Below are positions 34,345 through 43,846 of a DNA stretch of 64,000 bases, one piece after another. Position 1 is the first letter of the stretch; each line of letters starts with the position of its first letter. The stretch spans positions 538,584 to 602,583 of the forward strand of contig CP051244.1 of NCBI GenBank assembly GCA_017795045.1. The letters run 5' to 3'. The notes under the pieces are model-generated. The model was not told where the DNA came from. It was given only the letters and a program-made list of their open reading frames with translations, and did no database searches. A program made the position numbers and the translations under genes. The stretch comes from Allomuricauda sp. (GTDB lineage: Bacteria; Bacteroidota; Bacteroidia; Flavobacteriales; Flavobacteriaceae).

Positions 34345-34794
34345 ATGAAATTAATCGTACTTTATGTTTTGGCCTTCACAGGCGGTGTCTTTCTTGCTGT
34401 TCAGGCTGGTTTTAACACCCAATTGGGGGCTTTGGCGAAACATCCCGTGGTCGCAGTAGTATCCACCTCCATTGCCAGTGCCATTTTCGGGAGCTGTTTT
34501 ATATTTTTCACGAATAAAGGGGAAGTATCGGCACAGATGGTATATGAAGTACCTTGGTATTTGTGGTTTGTGGGCGGGTTGTTCAGTATGATAGGCATCT
34601 CGCTTTACTTCTATACCATTCCCAAATTGGGAATTTCCAAAATGATTGCCTTGGGACTGTGCGGACAATTACTCTTTTCCATTTTGGCGGGTAAGTTTGG
34701 TTGGTTGAACCTCCCCGTTGAACCTCTCACCTCTAGAAAATTAATAGGCGTTGGAGCCTTAATCACCGGAATATTTTTAATCAATTCAAAATGA
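34345..34794 (+). CDS. DMT family transporter, DUF606/YdcZ type
   Basis: 149 aa with five predicted membrane helices and the DUF606 opening 'AFTGGVFLAVQAGFNTQLG'. Members are half-size drug/metabolite transporters thought to work as dimers; substrate unknown. Its stop overlaps the next gene by 4 bp (34791-34794). Confidence 0.88.
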   Translation: MKLIVLYVLAFTGGVFLAVQAGFNTQLGALAKHPVVAVVSTSIASAIFGSCFIFFTNKGEVSAQMVYEVPWYLWFVGGLFSMIGISLYFYTIPKLGISKMIALGLCGQLLFSILAGKFGWLNLPVEPLTSRKLIGVGALITGIFLINSK

Positions 34795-35522
34795 ACACCA
34801 CAGTATTAAATATTGACAACTTAACCCAATTGTGGAGCCTTGCAGGGGAAACGTTTCATGGTTACCACAACCATGCAGGCATCCACACTTCAACCATAGA
34901 AAATTCACAGTGGCCCAATCGGATTTGGACCGATGCCGTCCTTTCCGAAAAATCGCTGCAAAAAATTGAGGCTCAAATGAAGAGCAACAAGGGTATGACC
35001 TTTTCAAACTTCAACTTGGATTCCACAAAGAATGCATCAATAGCTGAAGCGGGCTTTTCCCTTAAATCCATACAATACGGGATGAGCCTTCCGCTCGATA
35101 CAGCGTTTGAAACCCAGAGAAAAATTGAATTGGTCCGTGTAGCCCATGATTTGGAAGCAGAAACATGGAGCAACACATTTTATAGGGCCTTCCAGTATAG
35201 GATAAGCCCGGAGACCCTCTTAAAAACCGCAAGCAAGATTCCTTTTCTCTTGGTTTATCATGGAAAACAACTAGTTGGCACCGTGATCATGTACACCACT
35301 GGGAAGACCTTGGGAGTACACGCCCTGGGCATTGACCCCGACCAGCGCAAACAGGGCTATGCCACTGAAATCATGCACCATGTTTTGAATATAGGTCTTG
35401 CCCAAGGAGCATCTCTGGCCACTTTACAGGCCTCGGAAATGGCCAAGAACATGTATCTAAAAATGGGGTTTTCACATGATTTTTTAATGGAAAATTACCA
35501 ATTGGAAACACAAAACAACTGA
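34791..35522 (+). CDS. GNAT family N-acetyltransferase
   Basis: 243 aa. The C-terminal half (about 150-240) is the GNAT domain with the acetyl-CoA pyrophosphate loop 'GIDPDQRKQGYATEIMHHVL' (Q/R-x-x-G-x-A). The N-terminal half (about 1-140) has no recognised family. Translationally coupled to the DUF606 transporter, suggesting that it modifies what the transporter exports or imports. Confidence 0.82.
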   Translation: MNTTVLNIDNLTQLWSLAGETFHGYHNHAGIHTSTIENSQWPNRIWTDAVLSEKSLQKIEAQMKSNKGMTFSNFNLDSTKNASIAEAGFSLKSIQYGMSLPLDTAFETQRKIELVRVAHDLEAETWSNTFYRAFQYRISPETLLKTASKIPFLLVYHGKQLVGTVIMYTTGKTLGVHALGIDPDQRKQGYATEIMHHVLNIGLAQGASLATLQASEMAKNMYLKMGFSHDFLMENYQLETQNN

Positions 35523-35523
35523 T

Positions 35524-36186
35524 ATGCAATCTAGTACAACACCCAAAACCACAGGAATGGAATTCATCAAGAATCAAGAATGGCGGTATGCCACCAAGAA
35601 GTTCGATCCCAACCAAAAAGTGTCCGATGATAATCTGGAAATCATAAAACGTGCTGTGCAGCTATCCACGTCCTCATATGGACTGCAACTGTACAAAGTA
35701 TTGATCATAGAGAATCGGGAGATCCGTGAAAAATTGTTACCCGCGTCATGGAACCAGAGTCAGATCGTGGACGCCTCACATCTATTTGTTTTCTGCAATT
35801 ACGCTGAAGTGAAGCCACATCATATTGACCAGTATATAAATCTTACGGCAAAAACAAGGCAACTCAATATGGAAGATCTAAAAGGCTATGGAGATTTCAT
35901 GAAGTTGAAAATTGGGGAGCAATCCAACGAGAACCAAGCTTCTTGGACCAAACATCAGACCTATTTGGCCATGGGCAATTTACTGGCCGTTTGTGCCGAC
36001 CTACACATTGACGCCTGTCCCATGGAGGGTTTTGAAGCCGAAAAATACAATGAGATATTGGGGTTGACCGAAAAAGGCCTGAACGCCTCCCTAGTGGCTC
36101 CTATTGGTTATAGAAGCCCCGACGACAGAACCCAGAGCCAACCGAAAGTCAGAAAGCCTTTAGAGCTATTGTTTGAAAGCATCTAA
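35524..36186 (+). CDS. NAD(P)H-dependent nitroreductase (NfsB-like)
   Basis: 220 aa nitroreductase fold: 'WRYATKKFDPNQKVSDDNLEIIKRAVQLSTSSYGLQLYKVLII' split over the FMN site, and C-terminal 'DACPMEGFEAEKYNEILGL' as in E. coli NfsB. It uses FMN and reduces nitroaromatics or quinones with NAD(P)H in vitro; the natural substrate is unknown. One base after the acetyltransferase stop, so last in the four-gene operon. Confidence 0.85.
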   Translation: MQSSTTPKTTGMEFIKNQEWRYATKKFDPNQKVSDDNLEIIKRAVQLSTSSYGLQLYKVLIIENREIREKLLPASWNQSQIVDASHLFVFCNYAEVKPHHIDQYINLTAKTRQLNMEDLKGYGDFMKLKIGEQSNENQASWTKHQTYLAMGNLLAVCADLHIDACPMEGFEAEKYNEILGLTEKGLNASLVAPIGYRSPDDRTQSQPKVRKPLELLFESI

Positions 36187-36205
36187 AGTCGAAATGGCAG
36201 AAATC

Positions 36206-36238
36206 AAAAAGGCCCATAACTTTGTTATGGGCCTTTTT
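36206..36238. terminator. Bidirectional terminator
   Basis: AAAAAGGCCCATAAC-TTT-GTTATGGGCCTTTTT: perfect 15-bp stem with A and T runs on both sides, between convergent genes (nitroreductase and nagB). Confidence 0.9.
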
Positions 36239-36258
36239 ATTGGTATTCTCTCTATGTT

Positions 36259-38181
36259 TTAGTAATGATATCGGACGAAGGCCTCCATAGCCGCATAACT
36301 TGCCAAGCCCAAGGCCTGATATTTTTGCGCGGTTTCTTTGTTCCTGTCCTCGGCCCTTACCCAGAATTCCCTGAGATCTTCCCCTTGGAACATTACCCCA
36401 TCTTTTTGGGTCTGGTGGTAAAAAATGGCCTTTCGTTTTCTAAGCACCTGCGCAGGACTCATGGGAACCGCCATTTCTATCTCATGGATTTCCCACTCAT
36501 GCCAAGCACCCCTGTACAACCATACCCAACAATCTTTCATAAAAGATTTGGTCTTTAATTCTTTTAGGGAAGCGAACAAAGCCTCCAGACATACGCGGTG
36601 TGTGCCGTGTGGATCGGCTAAATCTCCTGCTGCATAAATTTGATGGGGCTTGATCTTCTCAATGACATCATTCATGATCTTGATGTCATCCTCTCCCAAA
36701 GGCTTCTTACGGATGGCCCCTGTTTCGTAGAATGGCAGGTCCAAAAAGTGCACTTGGCTGTCAGGAATTCCCATATAGCGGGTGGCTCCATAACTTTCAC
36801 TTCTTCTGATATTCCCCTTGATCTTTCTGACCAATTCCGAATCAAAATCTTCCTCGGTTTTACCATTCAGGTCCTCGATGACCTTTGAGAATGTATCTGT
36901 CTTTGTAATGGAATTGGCCACCTCAGCAATTTTCAGCGCTTCATGATCGGCCACAGCGATGTTCCCTGAAGTTTGATAGACAATATGCACTTCATGCCCC
37001 TGGGAAACCAATCGGTCAAAAGTACCACCCATTGATATTACATCGTCATCCGGATGCGGACTGAAGATGATCACACGCTTCTTTTCCGGTGTAGCCCGTT
37101 CTGGACGGTTGGTATCATCCGCATTGGGCTTACCGCCCGGCCATCCGGTAATGGTATGTTGCAAGCGATTGAAGGTTCTAATATTGATTTCGTAAGAGGA
37201 TTGCTCCGTACTCAATAAATCGGACATTCCTGAATCGTTATAATCCTTGTCCGTCAGTTGCAATACAGGCTTTTCTTTTTGTAAACTGAGCCAAACCACG
37301 GCCTTGTGGGTAAGGTCTTGGGTCCAGTCACAGGTGCGTACCAACCAAGGCGTATCAATACGGGTAAGGTGGGCCGCAGCCTCCTTATCCAACACAAAGG
37401 TGGCATTGGAGTGTTCCTGAAGATACGTAGCGGGCACTTCGGGGCTTATTTCCCCTTCAATGGTGTCCCTTACAATTTCCGACTTGTTCTGGCCCCAGGC
37501 CAAAAGAACAATCCGTTTTGCCTTTCTAATGGTGCCTATACCCATGGTAACGGCCTTTCTAGGTACATTTTCCAAGCCTTTGAATGCGGGTGCCGCATCC
37601 ACTCGGGTAATATGGTCCAAGGTAATATCCCGGGTAGCTGAATTAAAGTGAGATCCCGGCTCATTAAAACCGATATGCCCAGTACGGCCTATCCCCAATA
37701 ACTGGAAGTCCAATCCTCCTGCCTTTTCAATCTGGCTTTCGTAACTGCGACAATATTTTTGTAGTTTATCCGATGGTACGGTTCCATCAGGTATATTCAC
37801 ATTTGCGGGATCAATATCAATATGATCGAACAAATGCTGGTGCATAAAGTAGTGGTAACTTTGGATATTGTTCCGCTCCATGGGATAGTACTCATCCAAA
37901 TTGAAGGTGACCACATTCTTAAAACTAAGCCCTTCTTCCTTGTGCATGCGCACCAACTCTTCATAAACCTTAATAGGTGATGATCCCGTTGCCAACCCCA
38001 ATACACATTTTTTTCCAGCCTCCTGCTTTTTCCGAATCAGCTTTGCGATTTCCTTGGCCACCTCCAACGACCCTGCCTTGGAATCATTGAAAATAACATT
38101 GTGGATTTTCTCAAAGCGTGTGTCCTCAAATTGACCCGCAGGTTGATATTGGATTGATTTTGGTTCTATGGCTACTTCCAT
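36259..38181 (-). CDS. nagB: Glucosamine-6-phosphate deaminase fused to a PIG-L/LmbE domain
   Basis: 640 aa, two domains. Residues ~25-270 are NagB: 'LGLATGSSPIKVYEEL', 'VVTFNLDEYYPM' (catalytic Asp), 'LLGIGRTGHIGFNEPGS' (active-site His/Glu). Residues ~370-640 are a PIG-L-type deacetylase with the zinc motif 'FSPHPDDDVISMGG' and the later 'DPHGTHRVC'. NagB converts glucosamine-6-P to fructose-6-P and ammonia; the PIG-L half could supply deacetylation of an N-acetylated amino sugar. This fusion is common in Bacteroidota. It borders the fucose locus but has its own transcription. Confidence 0.9.
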   Translation of the reverse strand: MEVAIEPKSIQYQPAGQFEDTRFEKIHNVIFNDSKAGSLEVAKEIAKLIRKKQEAGKKCVLGLATGSSPIKVYEELVRMHKEEGLSFKNVVTFNLDEYYPMERNNIQSYHYFMHQHLFDHIDIDPANVNIPDGTVPSDKLQKYCRSYESQIEKAGGLDFQLLGIGRTGHIGFNEPGSHFNSATRDITLDHITRVDAAPAFKGLENVPRKAVTMGIGTIRKAKRIVLLAWGQNKSEIVRDTIEGEISPEVPATYLQEHSNATFVLDKEAAAHLTRIDTPWLVRTCDWTQDLTHKAVVWLSLQKEKPVLQLTDKDYNDSGMSDLLSTEQSSYEINIRTFNRLQHTITGWPGGKPNADDTNRPERATPEKKRVIIFSPHPDDDVISMGGTFDRLVSQGHEVHIVYQTSGNIAVADHEALKIAEVANSITKTDTFSKVIEDLNGKTEEDFDSELVRKIKGNIRRSESYGATRYMGIPDSQVHFLDLPFYETGAIRKKPLGEDDIKIMNDVIEKIKPHQIYAAGDLADPHGTHRVCLEALFASLKELKTKSFMKDCWVWLYRGAWHEWEIHEIEMAVPMSPAQVLRKRKAIFYHQTQKDGVMFQGEDLREFWVRAEDRNKETAQKYQALGLASYAAMEAFVRYHY

Positions 38182-38484
38182 AACAGTTGCTTATATTGTT
38201 AATTGACAAAGATACTTCAATTTTTCGCCAAGTCCTTATTAAATGGAATGGAATAGGTTATGATAACGCTATGTTTTTAACACATTTGTTGTATTCCAGA
38301 TTTCCATTCCGCGATCATTGGACAAAAGGACATCCGTAATGAAGCCATTACACAAACATCTTATCACTCCCCCATAAAAAAAGCGAAGGAAGAGAAAACC
38401 TCTTCCTTCGCCCAAAATTAACTATAAATAAAACTAACTCAAACTATGAGAAATCCTTTAATGGACTGCTTCACATCATTTGGT
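38182..38484. other. Intergenic region between nagB and susD
   Basis: 303 bp holding the nagB promoter region (nagB starts at 38181, leftward) and the susCD terminator at 38376-38411. No gene or repeat is seen in the rest. GATCATTGGACAA (38313-38325) vaguely resembles the locus motif GTCRTTGGTCTAA but has several mismatches. Confidence 0.5.
38376..38411 (-). terminator. susCD terminator
   Basis: On the minus strand a perfect 12-bp stem (GCGAAGGAAGAG, 38411-38400 with 38394-38383) and 5-nt loop, followed by TTTTTTT. It lies 74 bp after the susD stop codon. Confidence 0.88.
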
Positions 38485-40176
38485 TTATTGTGCGAACCAC
38501 AATGTGGTTCCTTGCAAGTCTTCTCCTTGTGCTGGCGCAACAGCAGAGAAATTTGGGTTGTCTTGAGCACCGGAGCCATAACGTAAACGCTGTGGGTAAT
38601 CTCCATTTAGTGTACCCAATGCAAAAATGGTCTGATCGGACACACCTGCAGCCAATTCAGAAGGATAGCCTGTATCACGTACAACAGCCCAAGCCTCAAA
38701 ACCATCTGTATAGCTCACCAACCATCTTTGGTGGGCAATCTTCTCAAGCTTTTCATCCAAGGTGCCTACTGTGATATCCGCAGCAGCTTCATTAGCGATA
38801 TATGTATCGGCATCACCACCAGAAATTCCCCATAGCGCCATGGCCTCTTTAATTCCTTTGGCAAACAAATCCTGGGCATCGCCAGTGGCTCCTTGAAGTC
38901 CCTTCAAGACAGCCTCTGCTTGCAAGAAATAAGCTTCTGCACTGGTAAGGATAATTTCTGGATACCCATCCACTTGGGAAGAGGTCTTTGGTTGGGTCAC
39001 CGCATCACTTGGCGTACTGAACAAATCGTAACGCACATAGGAATAGGTATCCCCATTGATACGGGATGGTTGCCCTACATACTGACCAGTTGCCAATTCA
39101 ACGATCGTGGTATCTCCAGACATTGACGTTGTATAATCCGCTCCAGCATCATCCAAGGCGCCTATGATAAAATCTACCCTTTCCTGATAATTCACATCTG
39201 GAGTTTCTGGGTTATCCACAAACTTAAAGATTCCTCCCTTCGCAGGCTTCACATAAGCAGCCAATCTAGGGTCGTTGTTGTCTTGTAGCATGTTGACCAA
39301 AGCACTGCTCACGGTCCAATCGGAACCTGTTCCGAAATTGTGCCAAACATCTCCGTAAGCTGCTGCAGCCCACTGACTTATCACAAAATCCTTGTTCATG
39401 ACAACACTACCGGTAGTATCATCCAATAGTGGAGCACTAAGGGCTTCGTTGATTGCAGATGCCGCAAAATCATCGCCAGGAGCTCCCAAGGCCCTCATCC
39501 CTATTCTCAACTTCAAGGTATTGGCCAAACGCTTCCATTTCTGTAGGTCTCCACCACAGTATACATCATTTTCCCCAGCATCATCCACACCAAGACCGGT
39601 ACGTTCCGCTGATCCAATGATGGCCATAGCCTCATCCAATTCTGCGATCACACCTTTGTAAACGGTTTTTTGATCATCATACTTTGGCGTTAAAATACCT
39701 TCAACACCAGCTTCAGTATAAGGAACCATCCCAAAAGTATCAGTATACATTTGGTAATACAGTCCCTTGATGATCAAGGCCATGGCGTACATGTACTCAT
39801 TTTCAAGCTCCCCGCCTTCCTTAACAAAGTCGGTGAACCCTTTTATGTTCCCCAAGTAACCGGCCAACCATCCATAAGCAGCATCGGTATATCCGGCATT
39901 ATAGGTATACCCCAATTCATCTGACCACCAACAACCGTTGAATCCAAATGTGAAATGGCCGGCGAACCTATCGGCATGGATCAAATGTGCCCTCCAATAA
40001 GGAAAACGGTCTGGAGAATACAATTTGTACTGGGTATCCGTCAAAAAGAACTTGGCACTCACCTCTGTGGAGAGAAATCCATTTTGATCGGTATTCATCT
40101 CGTCAAAATTTTTCGTACAGGATAGTATTGTGACCATACTCAGAAGGCCAAATACCATAAATTTCATTTTTTTCAT
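38485..40176 (-). CDS. SusD/RagB family glycan-binding lipoprotein
   Basis: 563 aa. Lipobox TILSC with C20. The sequence (CTKNFDEMNTDQNGF, 'FFLTDTQYKLYSPDRF', 'YNAGYTDAAYGWL') fits the SusD-like group often typed as SusD-like_2. It forms the lid over the SusC transporter at the cell surface and binds the oligosaccharide to be imported. It starts 13 bp after the susC stop codon and is last in the unit. Confidence 0.9.
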   Translation of the reverse strand: MKKMKFMVFGLLSMVTILSCTKNFDEMNTDQNGFLSTEVSAKFFLTDTQYKLYSPDRFPYWRAHLIHADRFAGHFTFGFNGCWWSDELGYTYNAGYTDAAYGWLAGYLGNIKGFTDFVKEGGELENEYMYAMALIIKGLYYQMYTDTFGMVPYTEAGVEGILTPKYDDQKTVYKGVIAELDEAMAIIGSAERTGLGVDDAGENDVYCGGDLQKWKRLANTLKLRIGMRALGAPGDDFAASAINEALSAPLLDDTTGSVVMNKDFVISQWAAAAYGDVWHNFGTGSDWTVSSALVNMLQDNNDPRLAAYVKPAKGGIFKFVDNPETPDVNYQERVDFIIGALDDAGADYTTSMSGDTTIVELATGQYVGQPSRINGDTYSYVRYDLFSTPSDAVTQPKTSSQVDGYPEIILTSAEAYFLQAEAVLKGLQGATGDAQDLFAKGIKEAMALWGISGGDADTYIANEAAADITVGTLDEKLEKIAHQRWLVSYTDGFEAWAVVRDTGYPSELAAGVSDQTIFALGTLNGDYPQRLRYGSGAQDNPNFSAVAPAQGEDLQGTTLWFAQ

Positions 40177-40189
40177 CGTAGCAAATTTT

Positions 40190-43100
40190 TTAAAAGTTTA
40201 CATTTAATGTAAGTCCAAAGCTTCTTGTTGTAGGTAGTGCATAGAACAACACCCCTTGACCAAGGTTGGAAGTGGAATAGCTTGACTCAGGATCAAAGTT
40301 ATCCACGTTCTTATAGATGAACAACAAGTTTCTTCCCACTGCACTCAATGAAGCTCCTTTGATAAAGGTCTTTTCCAATATCTTTTTAGGGAAGCTATAG
40401 GTAAGGCTCACCTCACGCAATCTCACATTGGTTTGATCGTATACATACTCGGAACCAATATTGCTAACCGCACCCCAGTAATCTTGGGCACTGATGGTAG
40501 TTGTATTGGGAGTATAGGTACCATCTCCGTTATCTATGACACCATCCACAAGAATCCCTCCTTCTCTATACTGAAGAGACCTTTCGGAAACCCCGGCAGC
40601 ATCCAAGCCAGCATCTGTAGCCGAATATACTTCACCACCGATCCTAAAATCGATCAAGGAGTTCAGGGTAAAGTTTTTGTAGCGGAAGGTATTGGTAAAA
40701 CCACCCGCAGCGTCGGGCTGGTAGTTCCCAAATTTCTCTCTTTCCGAAGTAGCCACAGGTCTACCTTCAGCGGTAACGATCAACTGTCCGGCATCATTTC
40801 TTTGCCAAGTGGTCGCCTCAATATCCCCATATCCAGCACCTACTCTAGCTACCGTGGAAACCACTCCTGAGTTACTGCTACTGAACTGGAAAAGATCTTG
40901 CCCTTCGATCAAGCTTATCAACTTGTTTTCGTTACGGGAAATATTGGCAGAAACATCCCAAGAAAAGTTTTCTGTTTGAATGGGTGTTCCTCCAATAAGT
41001 ATCTCAAAACCTTTGTTGCTGATTTCCCCCACATTGGTTCTGAAATCATCAAATCCAGTACCTGGATCCAATGGCACATCAAAGATCAAATCTTTAGAAC
41101 TGATGTCATAATATGATGCATCTAAAAAGAATCTATTATTGAAAGCCCTGAACTCCAATCCAAATTCCGTGGATGTAACATCCTCAGGACGAAGACTCTC
41201 GCTAAACAAGGTTTTTTCCCTGCTCACGGTAACATTGTCCAAGAATCCGTTGGCTGCAATCCTGAACAGGTTCACCAACTGCTGCGGATCGGTGTCGTTA
41301 CCCACATTGGCAACACTACCTCTCAACTTCAATAGGTTCACCTTGCTTCCCAAATCAAAAGCTTCGTTCAACAGCACACTCAAACTGGCAGAGCTGTAGA
41401 AATAAGAACGGTTTTCGGCCGCCAAGGCAGAAGACCAGTCGTTTCTACCGGTAACATCCAAATAAATGGTGTTGTCATACGCCAAGGAAAGTGCTCCATA
41501 AGCAGAGTTGATACTCTTTTTGATAAGGGCACTCTGGCTAGCGAACAATTCCTCTGTATTGTCCAAGAAAGGTCTTCCAGGGATTTTGATATTCTCTCCC
41601 CTTGCGCTTGAACGAATGTTAGACAAGCGCAATGCATTTGCACCAACATTGGCATTAAGGTTGAACTTGTCACCCAAATCTTTGTTGAACATCAACAAGA
41701 AATCATAGTTGGTCTCAGTTCTATCGTTCTTACCGTAATTTACCCTTCCTGAAGGGAAGAAATGGTGTCCTGTTCTGGTAACGGACTCGGTATCTTGCGT
41801 GATCGCATCGGTACCTACCCTTACAAAAGCAGACAACCAATCGGTAAATTCATATTGCAATTTGGCAAAACCAGTAATTCTGGAACGTCTATCCTGATTG
41901 GAATCATGCTGTAGAATCCAGTATGGGTTACCTCCGGATGATGTAGGGGCGATTACCCGATATGGATCACTTGGATCAATGGGATTGTCCAAATCTTGGT
42001 AGATCTTAAGATCGTTGGTACGAACGTTCCTTGCCAAAGGCCATAGGTAGGCCATAACCCCTTCTGTACCTTGTGTTGGTCTGTTATTGGCAGTTTGCAA
42101 GAAGTAAGTCACCCTTGCATCCAAGCTCAACTTGTCAGACAAATTGGTGAAGGCACGCAAGTTAAAGTTGTCCCTGTCCACTCCAGAATTTGGCAAAATA
42201 GACTCCAAATCAGAATTGGTGTACGAGAAACGAACCGAAGTATTCTCATTTCCTGAGCTCAATGCAACCGTATTGATAAAGCTTGTCCCGGTCTCAAAGA
42301 AGTCTTCCACATTATTGGGCTGAGCCTCATAAGCCCTCATCTCCCCATTGTAGGCCAATTGCTGGCTGCCATCAAAGCGAGGACCCCATGAACTGCTACT
42401 TCTAACCGTGTTCACTTGGTTGGCCAATGGAGCTCCTGTATCCACCTGTGGAAACAGACCATCGGTTCCACGACCATATTGATTTTGGAATTTAGGCAGG
42501 ATAAATGGACTTTCAAAAGTGGCACTGGATGTAAGGGAAATACCCAATCCGGTATCCAATTTTCCTTTTTTGGTGGTAATGATCACCACACCGTTACTCG
42601 CCCTTGCCCCGTACAAGGCGGCAGCATTGGGACCTTTAAGTACGGAAATTGACTCAATGTCGTCTGGGTTGATATCCGAAACACCAGTACCCAAATCCGG
42701 CACACTGTATTCACCAGCCCCAGCAGTACTTAAACCACTGTTGTCAATTGGCACACCATCCACAACATACAGTGGCTGGTTGTTCCCGGTAATGGAGTTG
42801 TTACCCCGAATAACCACACGGGTACCACCACCAGGACCAGAAGTGGTCTTGGAAACCACGACCCCGGCAACTTTACCGGCAAGAGAGTTCACCACGTTAG
42901 GCTCTTTTACCAAAGACACCTCATCGCCCTGAACTTCCGTTACCGCATAACCCAGTGATTTTTTCTCCCTGCTGATACCAAGGGCAGTAACCACAACTTC
43001 CCCAAGTTGCTCTGCGTCTTCCTGCATCGTTAGGTTGATGGTCGATCTTCCATTGATCGAAACTTCGATGGTTCTCATCCCCAAAGATGAAAACACCAAG

Positions 43101-43309
43101 GTAGCACTGCCATCAGCTACGGTGATGCTATAATTTCCATCAAAATCGGATGACACACCATTACTGGTTCCTTTTTCAACAATGTTGACTCCAGGAAGCG
43201 GAACACCCGCTTCGTCAGAAACCGTTCCGGTAATTGTTTGCGCCAAAATCCCTTGCATAGAGAGCAATGCCGCAAAAACAAATACATACTTTAGTTTTTT
43301 TGTTTTGAT
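40190..43309 (-). CDS. SusC/RagA family TonB-linked outer membrane transporter
   Basis: About 1,039 aa if translation begins at the ATC codon 43309-43307. Carboxypeptidase-D-like domain ('ITGTVSDEAGVPLPGVNIVEKGTSNGVSSDFDG' region), plug with 'VVIRGNNSITGNNQPLYVVDGVPID', then a 22-strand barrel ending in F. From ATC the N-terminus reads (M)KTKKLKYVFVFAALLSMQ, GILAQ, a textbook signal peptide. The first standard start (TTG 43267) lies inside that signal peptide and would destroy it. No ATG/GTG/TTG exists between ATC and the upstream in-frame stop. Imports oligosaccharides with the SusD protein. Confidence 0.88.
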   Translation of the reverse strand: MKTKKLKYVFVFAALLSMQGILAQTITGTVSDEAGVPLPGVNIVEKGTSNGVSSDFDGNYSITVADGSATLVFSSLGMRTIEVSINGRSTINLTMQEDAEQLGEVVVTALGISREKKSLGYAVTEVQGDEVSLVKEPNVVNSLAGKVAGVVVSKTTSGPGGGTRVVIRGNNSITGNNQPLYVVDGVPIDNSGLSTAGAGEYSVPDLGTGVSDINPDDIESISVLKGPNAAALYGARASNGVVIITTKKGKLDTGLGISLTSSATFESPFILPKFQNQYGRGTDGLFPQVDTGAPLANQVNTVRSSSSWGPRFDGSQQLAYNGEMRAYEAQPNNVEDFFETGTSFINTVALSSGNENTSVRFSYTNSDLESILPNSGVDRDNFNLRAFTNLSDKLSLDARVTYFLQTANNRPTQGTEGVMAYLWPLARNVRTNDLKIYQDLDNPIDPSDPYRVIAPTSSGGNPYWILQHDSNQDRRSRITGFAKLQYEFTDWLSAFVRVGTDAITQDTESVTRTGHHFFPSGRVNYGKNDRTETNYDFLLMFNKDLGDKFNLNANVGANALRLSNIRSSARGENIKIPGRPFLDNTEELFASQSALIKKSINSAYGALSLAYDNTIYLDVTGRNDWSSALAAENRSYFYSSASLSVLLNEAFDLGSKVNLLKLRGSVANVGNDTDPQQLVNLFRIAANGFLDNVTVSREKTLFSESLRPEDVTSTEFGLEFRAFNNRFFLDASYYDISSKDLIFDVPLDPGTGFDDFRTNVGEISNKGFEILIGGTPIQTENFSWDVSANISRNENKLISLIEGQDLFQFSSSNSGVVSTVARVGAGYGDIEATTWQRNDAGQLIVTAEGRPVATSEREKFGNYQPDAAGGFTNTFRYKNFTLNSLIDFRIGGEVYSATDAGLDAAGVSERSLQYREGGILVDGVIDNGDGTYTPNTTTISAQDYWGAVSNIGSEYVYDQTNVRLREVSLTYSFPKKILEKTFIKGASLSAVGRNLLFIYKNVDNFDPESSYSTSNLGQGVLFYALPTTRSFGLTLNVNF

Positions 43310-43333
43310 TGTTAGATTAAAGTCGAATTTACA

Positions 43334-43348
43334 TTAACTAAAAGTTAA
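43334..43348. promoter_or_regulatory. Palindrome upstream of susC
   Basis: Perfect 15-bp dyad TTAACT-AAA-AGTTAA, 25 bp upstream of the susC ATC codon; it overlaps the weak -7-like TAACTTTT. Confidence 0.4.
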
Positions 43349-43621
43349 CATAAGAGGTGAAAATCCCCAATACTTGAAGATTCCTGAAAAAATTTCGACC
43401 AACAACGGAGGAGAAAGGCCGAAGAGCATTTTTATTTCTTAAAATGACAAATAGGCGATATTAAAAACGGGAAAACCACAAAATAGCATGGTTTAAATTA
43501 CGTTTTCCTTAATTTTTCAAGAAGATTGTACGGAAGAAAAGACTCTGAAACATATTCTTTTTCAGTTAATTACATTCAATCTTTCAGATTTTGAAACACC
43601 AACCCTTTTACACAAAACAAA

Positions 43622-43651
43622 ACTGGTCGGAACAATACTGCACCGACCAGT
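43622..43651 (-). terminator. Hairpin: terminator of the CBM9/GH20b unit or susC leader attenuator
   Basis: ACTGGTCGG-N12-CCGACCAGT, perfect 9-bp stem; on the minus strand it is followed by TTTGTTTTGTG. It is 196 bp past the GH20b gene and 313 bp before susC. If susC is transcribed from near the motif at 43731-43746, the hairpin falls in its leader. Confidence 0.6.
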
Positions 43652-43730
43652 GTTTAGGCAATTAACTAAAACTAAAGTATTCATACTGATTACTTTTTAA
43701 AGATGTAATAAAAGTACTTTTTACTGAAAA

Positions 43731-43746
43731 TTTTTAGACCAATGAC
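43731..43746 (-). promoter_or_regulatory. Locus motif GTCRTTGGTCTAAWAA, copy 1 (susC side)
   Basis: Minus-strand reading GTCATTGGTCTAAAAA. One of three near-identical 16-mers in the locus, each upstream of a leftward unit. Here it lies 425 bp from the susC start. Confidence 0.55.
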
Positions 43747-43846
43747 CTTGCTTGATAGCTCAACATCAAGGAGCTACAAAAAAACAACCGCAAAGGTCAG
43801 AACCGTCTCTCCGGTTTTAATCCCAAAAAGCATCTTTGGGTTTCCC

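Larger units (their letters stand above)
43310..43846. other. Long susC leader/intergenic region
   Basis: 537 bp without a gene. It holds a 15-bp palindrome TTAACT-AAA-AGTTAA (43334-43348), a weak -33/-7 pair on the minus strand (TTG 43370-43368; TAACTTTT 43347-43340), a strong hairpin (43622-43651), a copy of the locus motif (43731-43746) and a weak hairpin near 43801-43816 just past the upstream gene. Confidence 0.55.

Noticed and set aside
33506..36186. Genomic island integrated at tRNA-Asp
   Set aside because: No integrase gene, no duplicated tRNA 3' end, and downstream genes look like an ordinary regulator-transporter operon.
38313..38325. Fourth copy of the locus motif upstream of nagB
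   Set aside because: Only a partial match (GATCATTGGACAA) in the opposite orientation; not distinguishable from chance.
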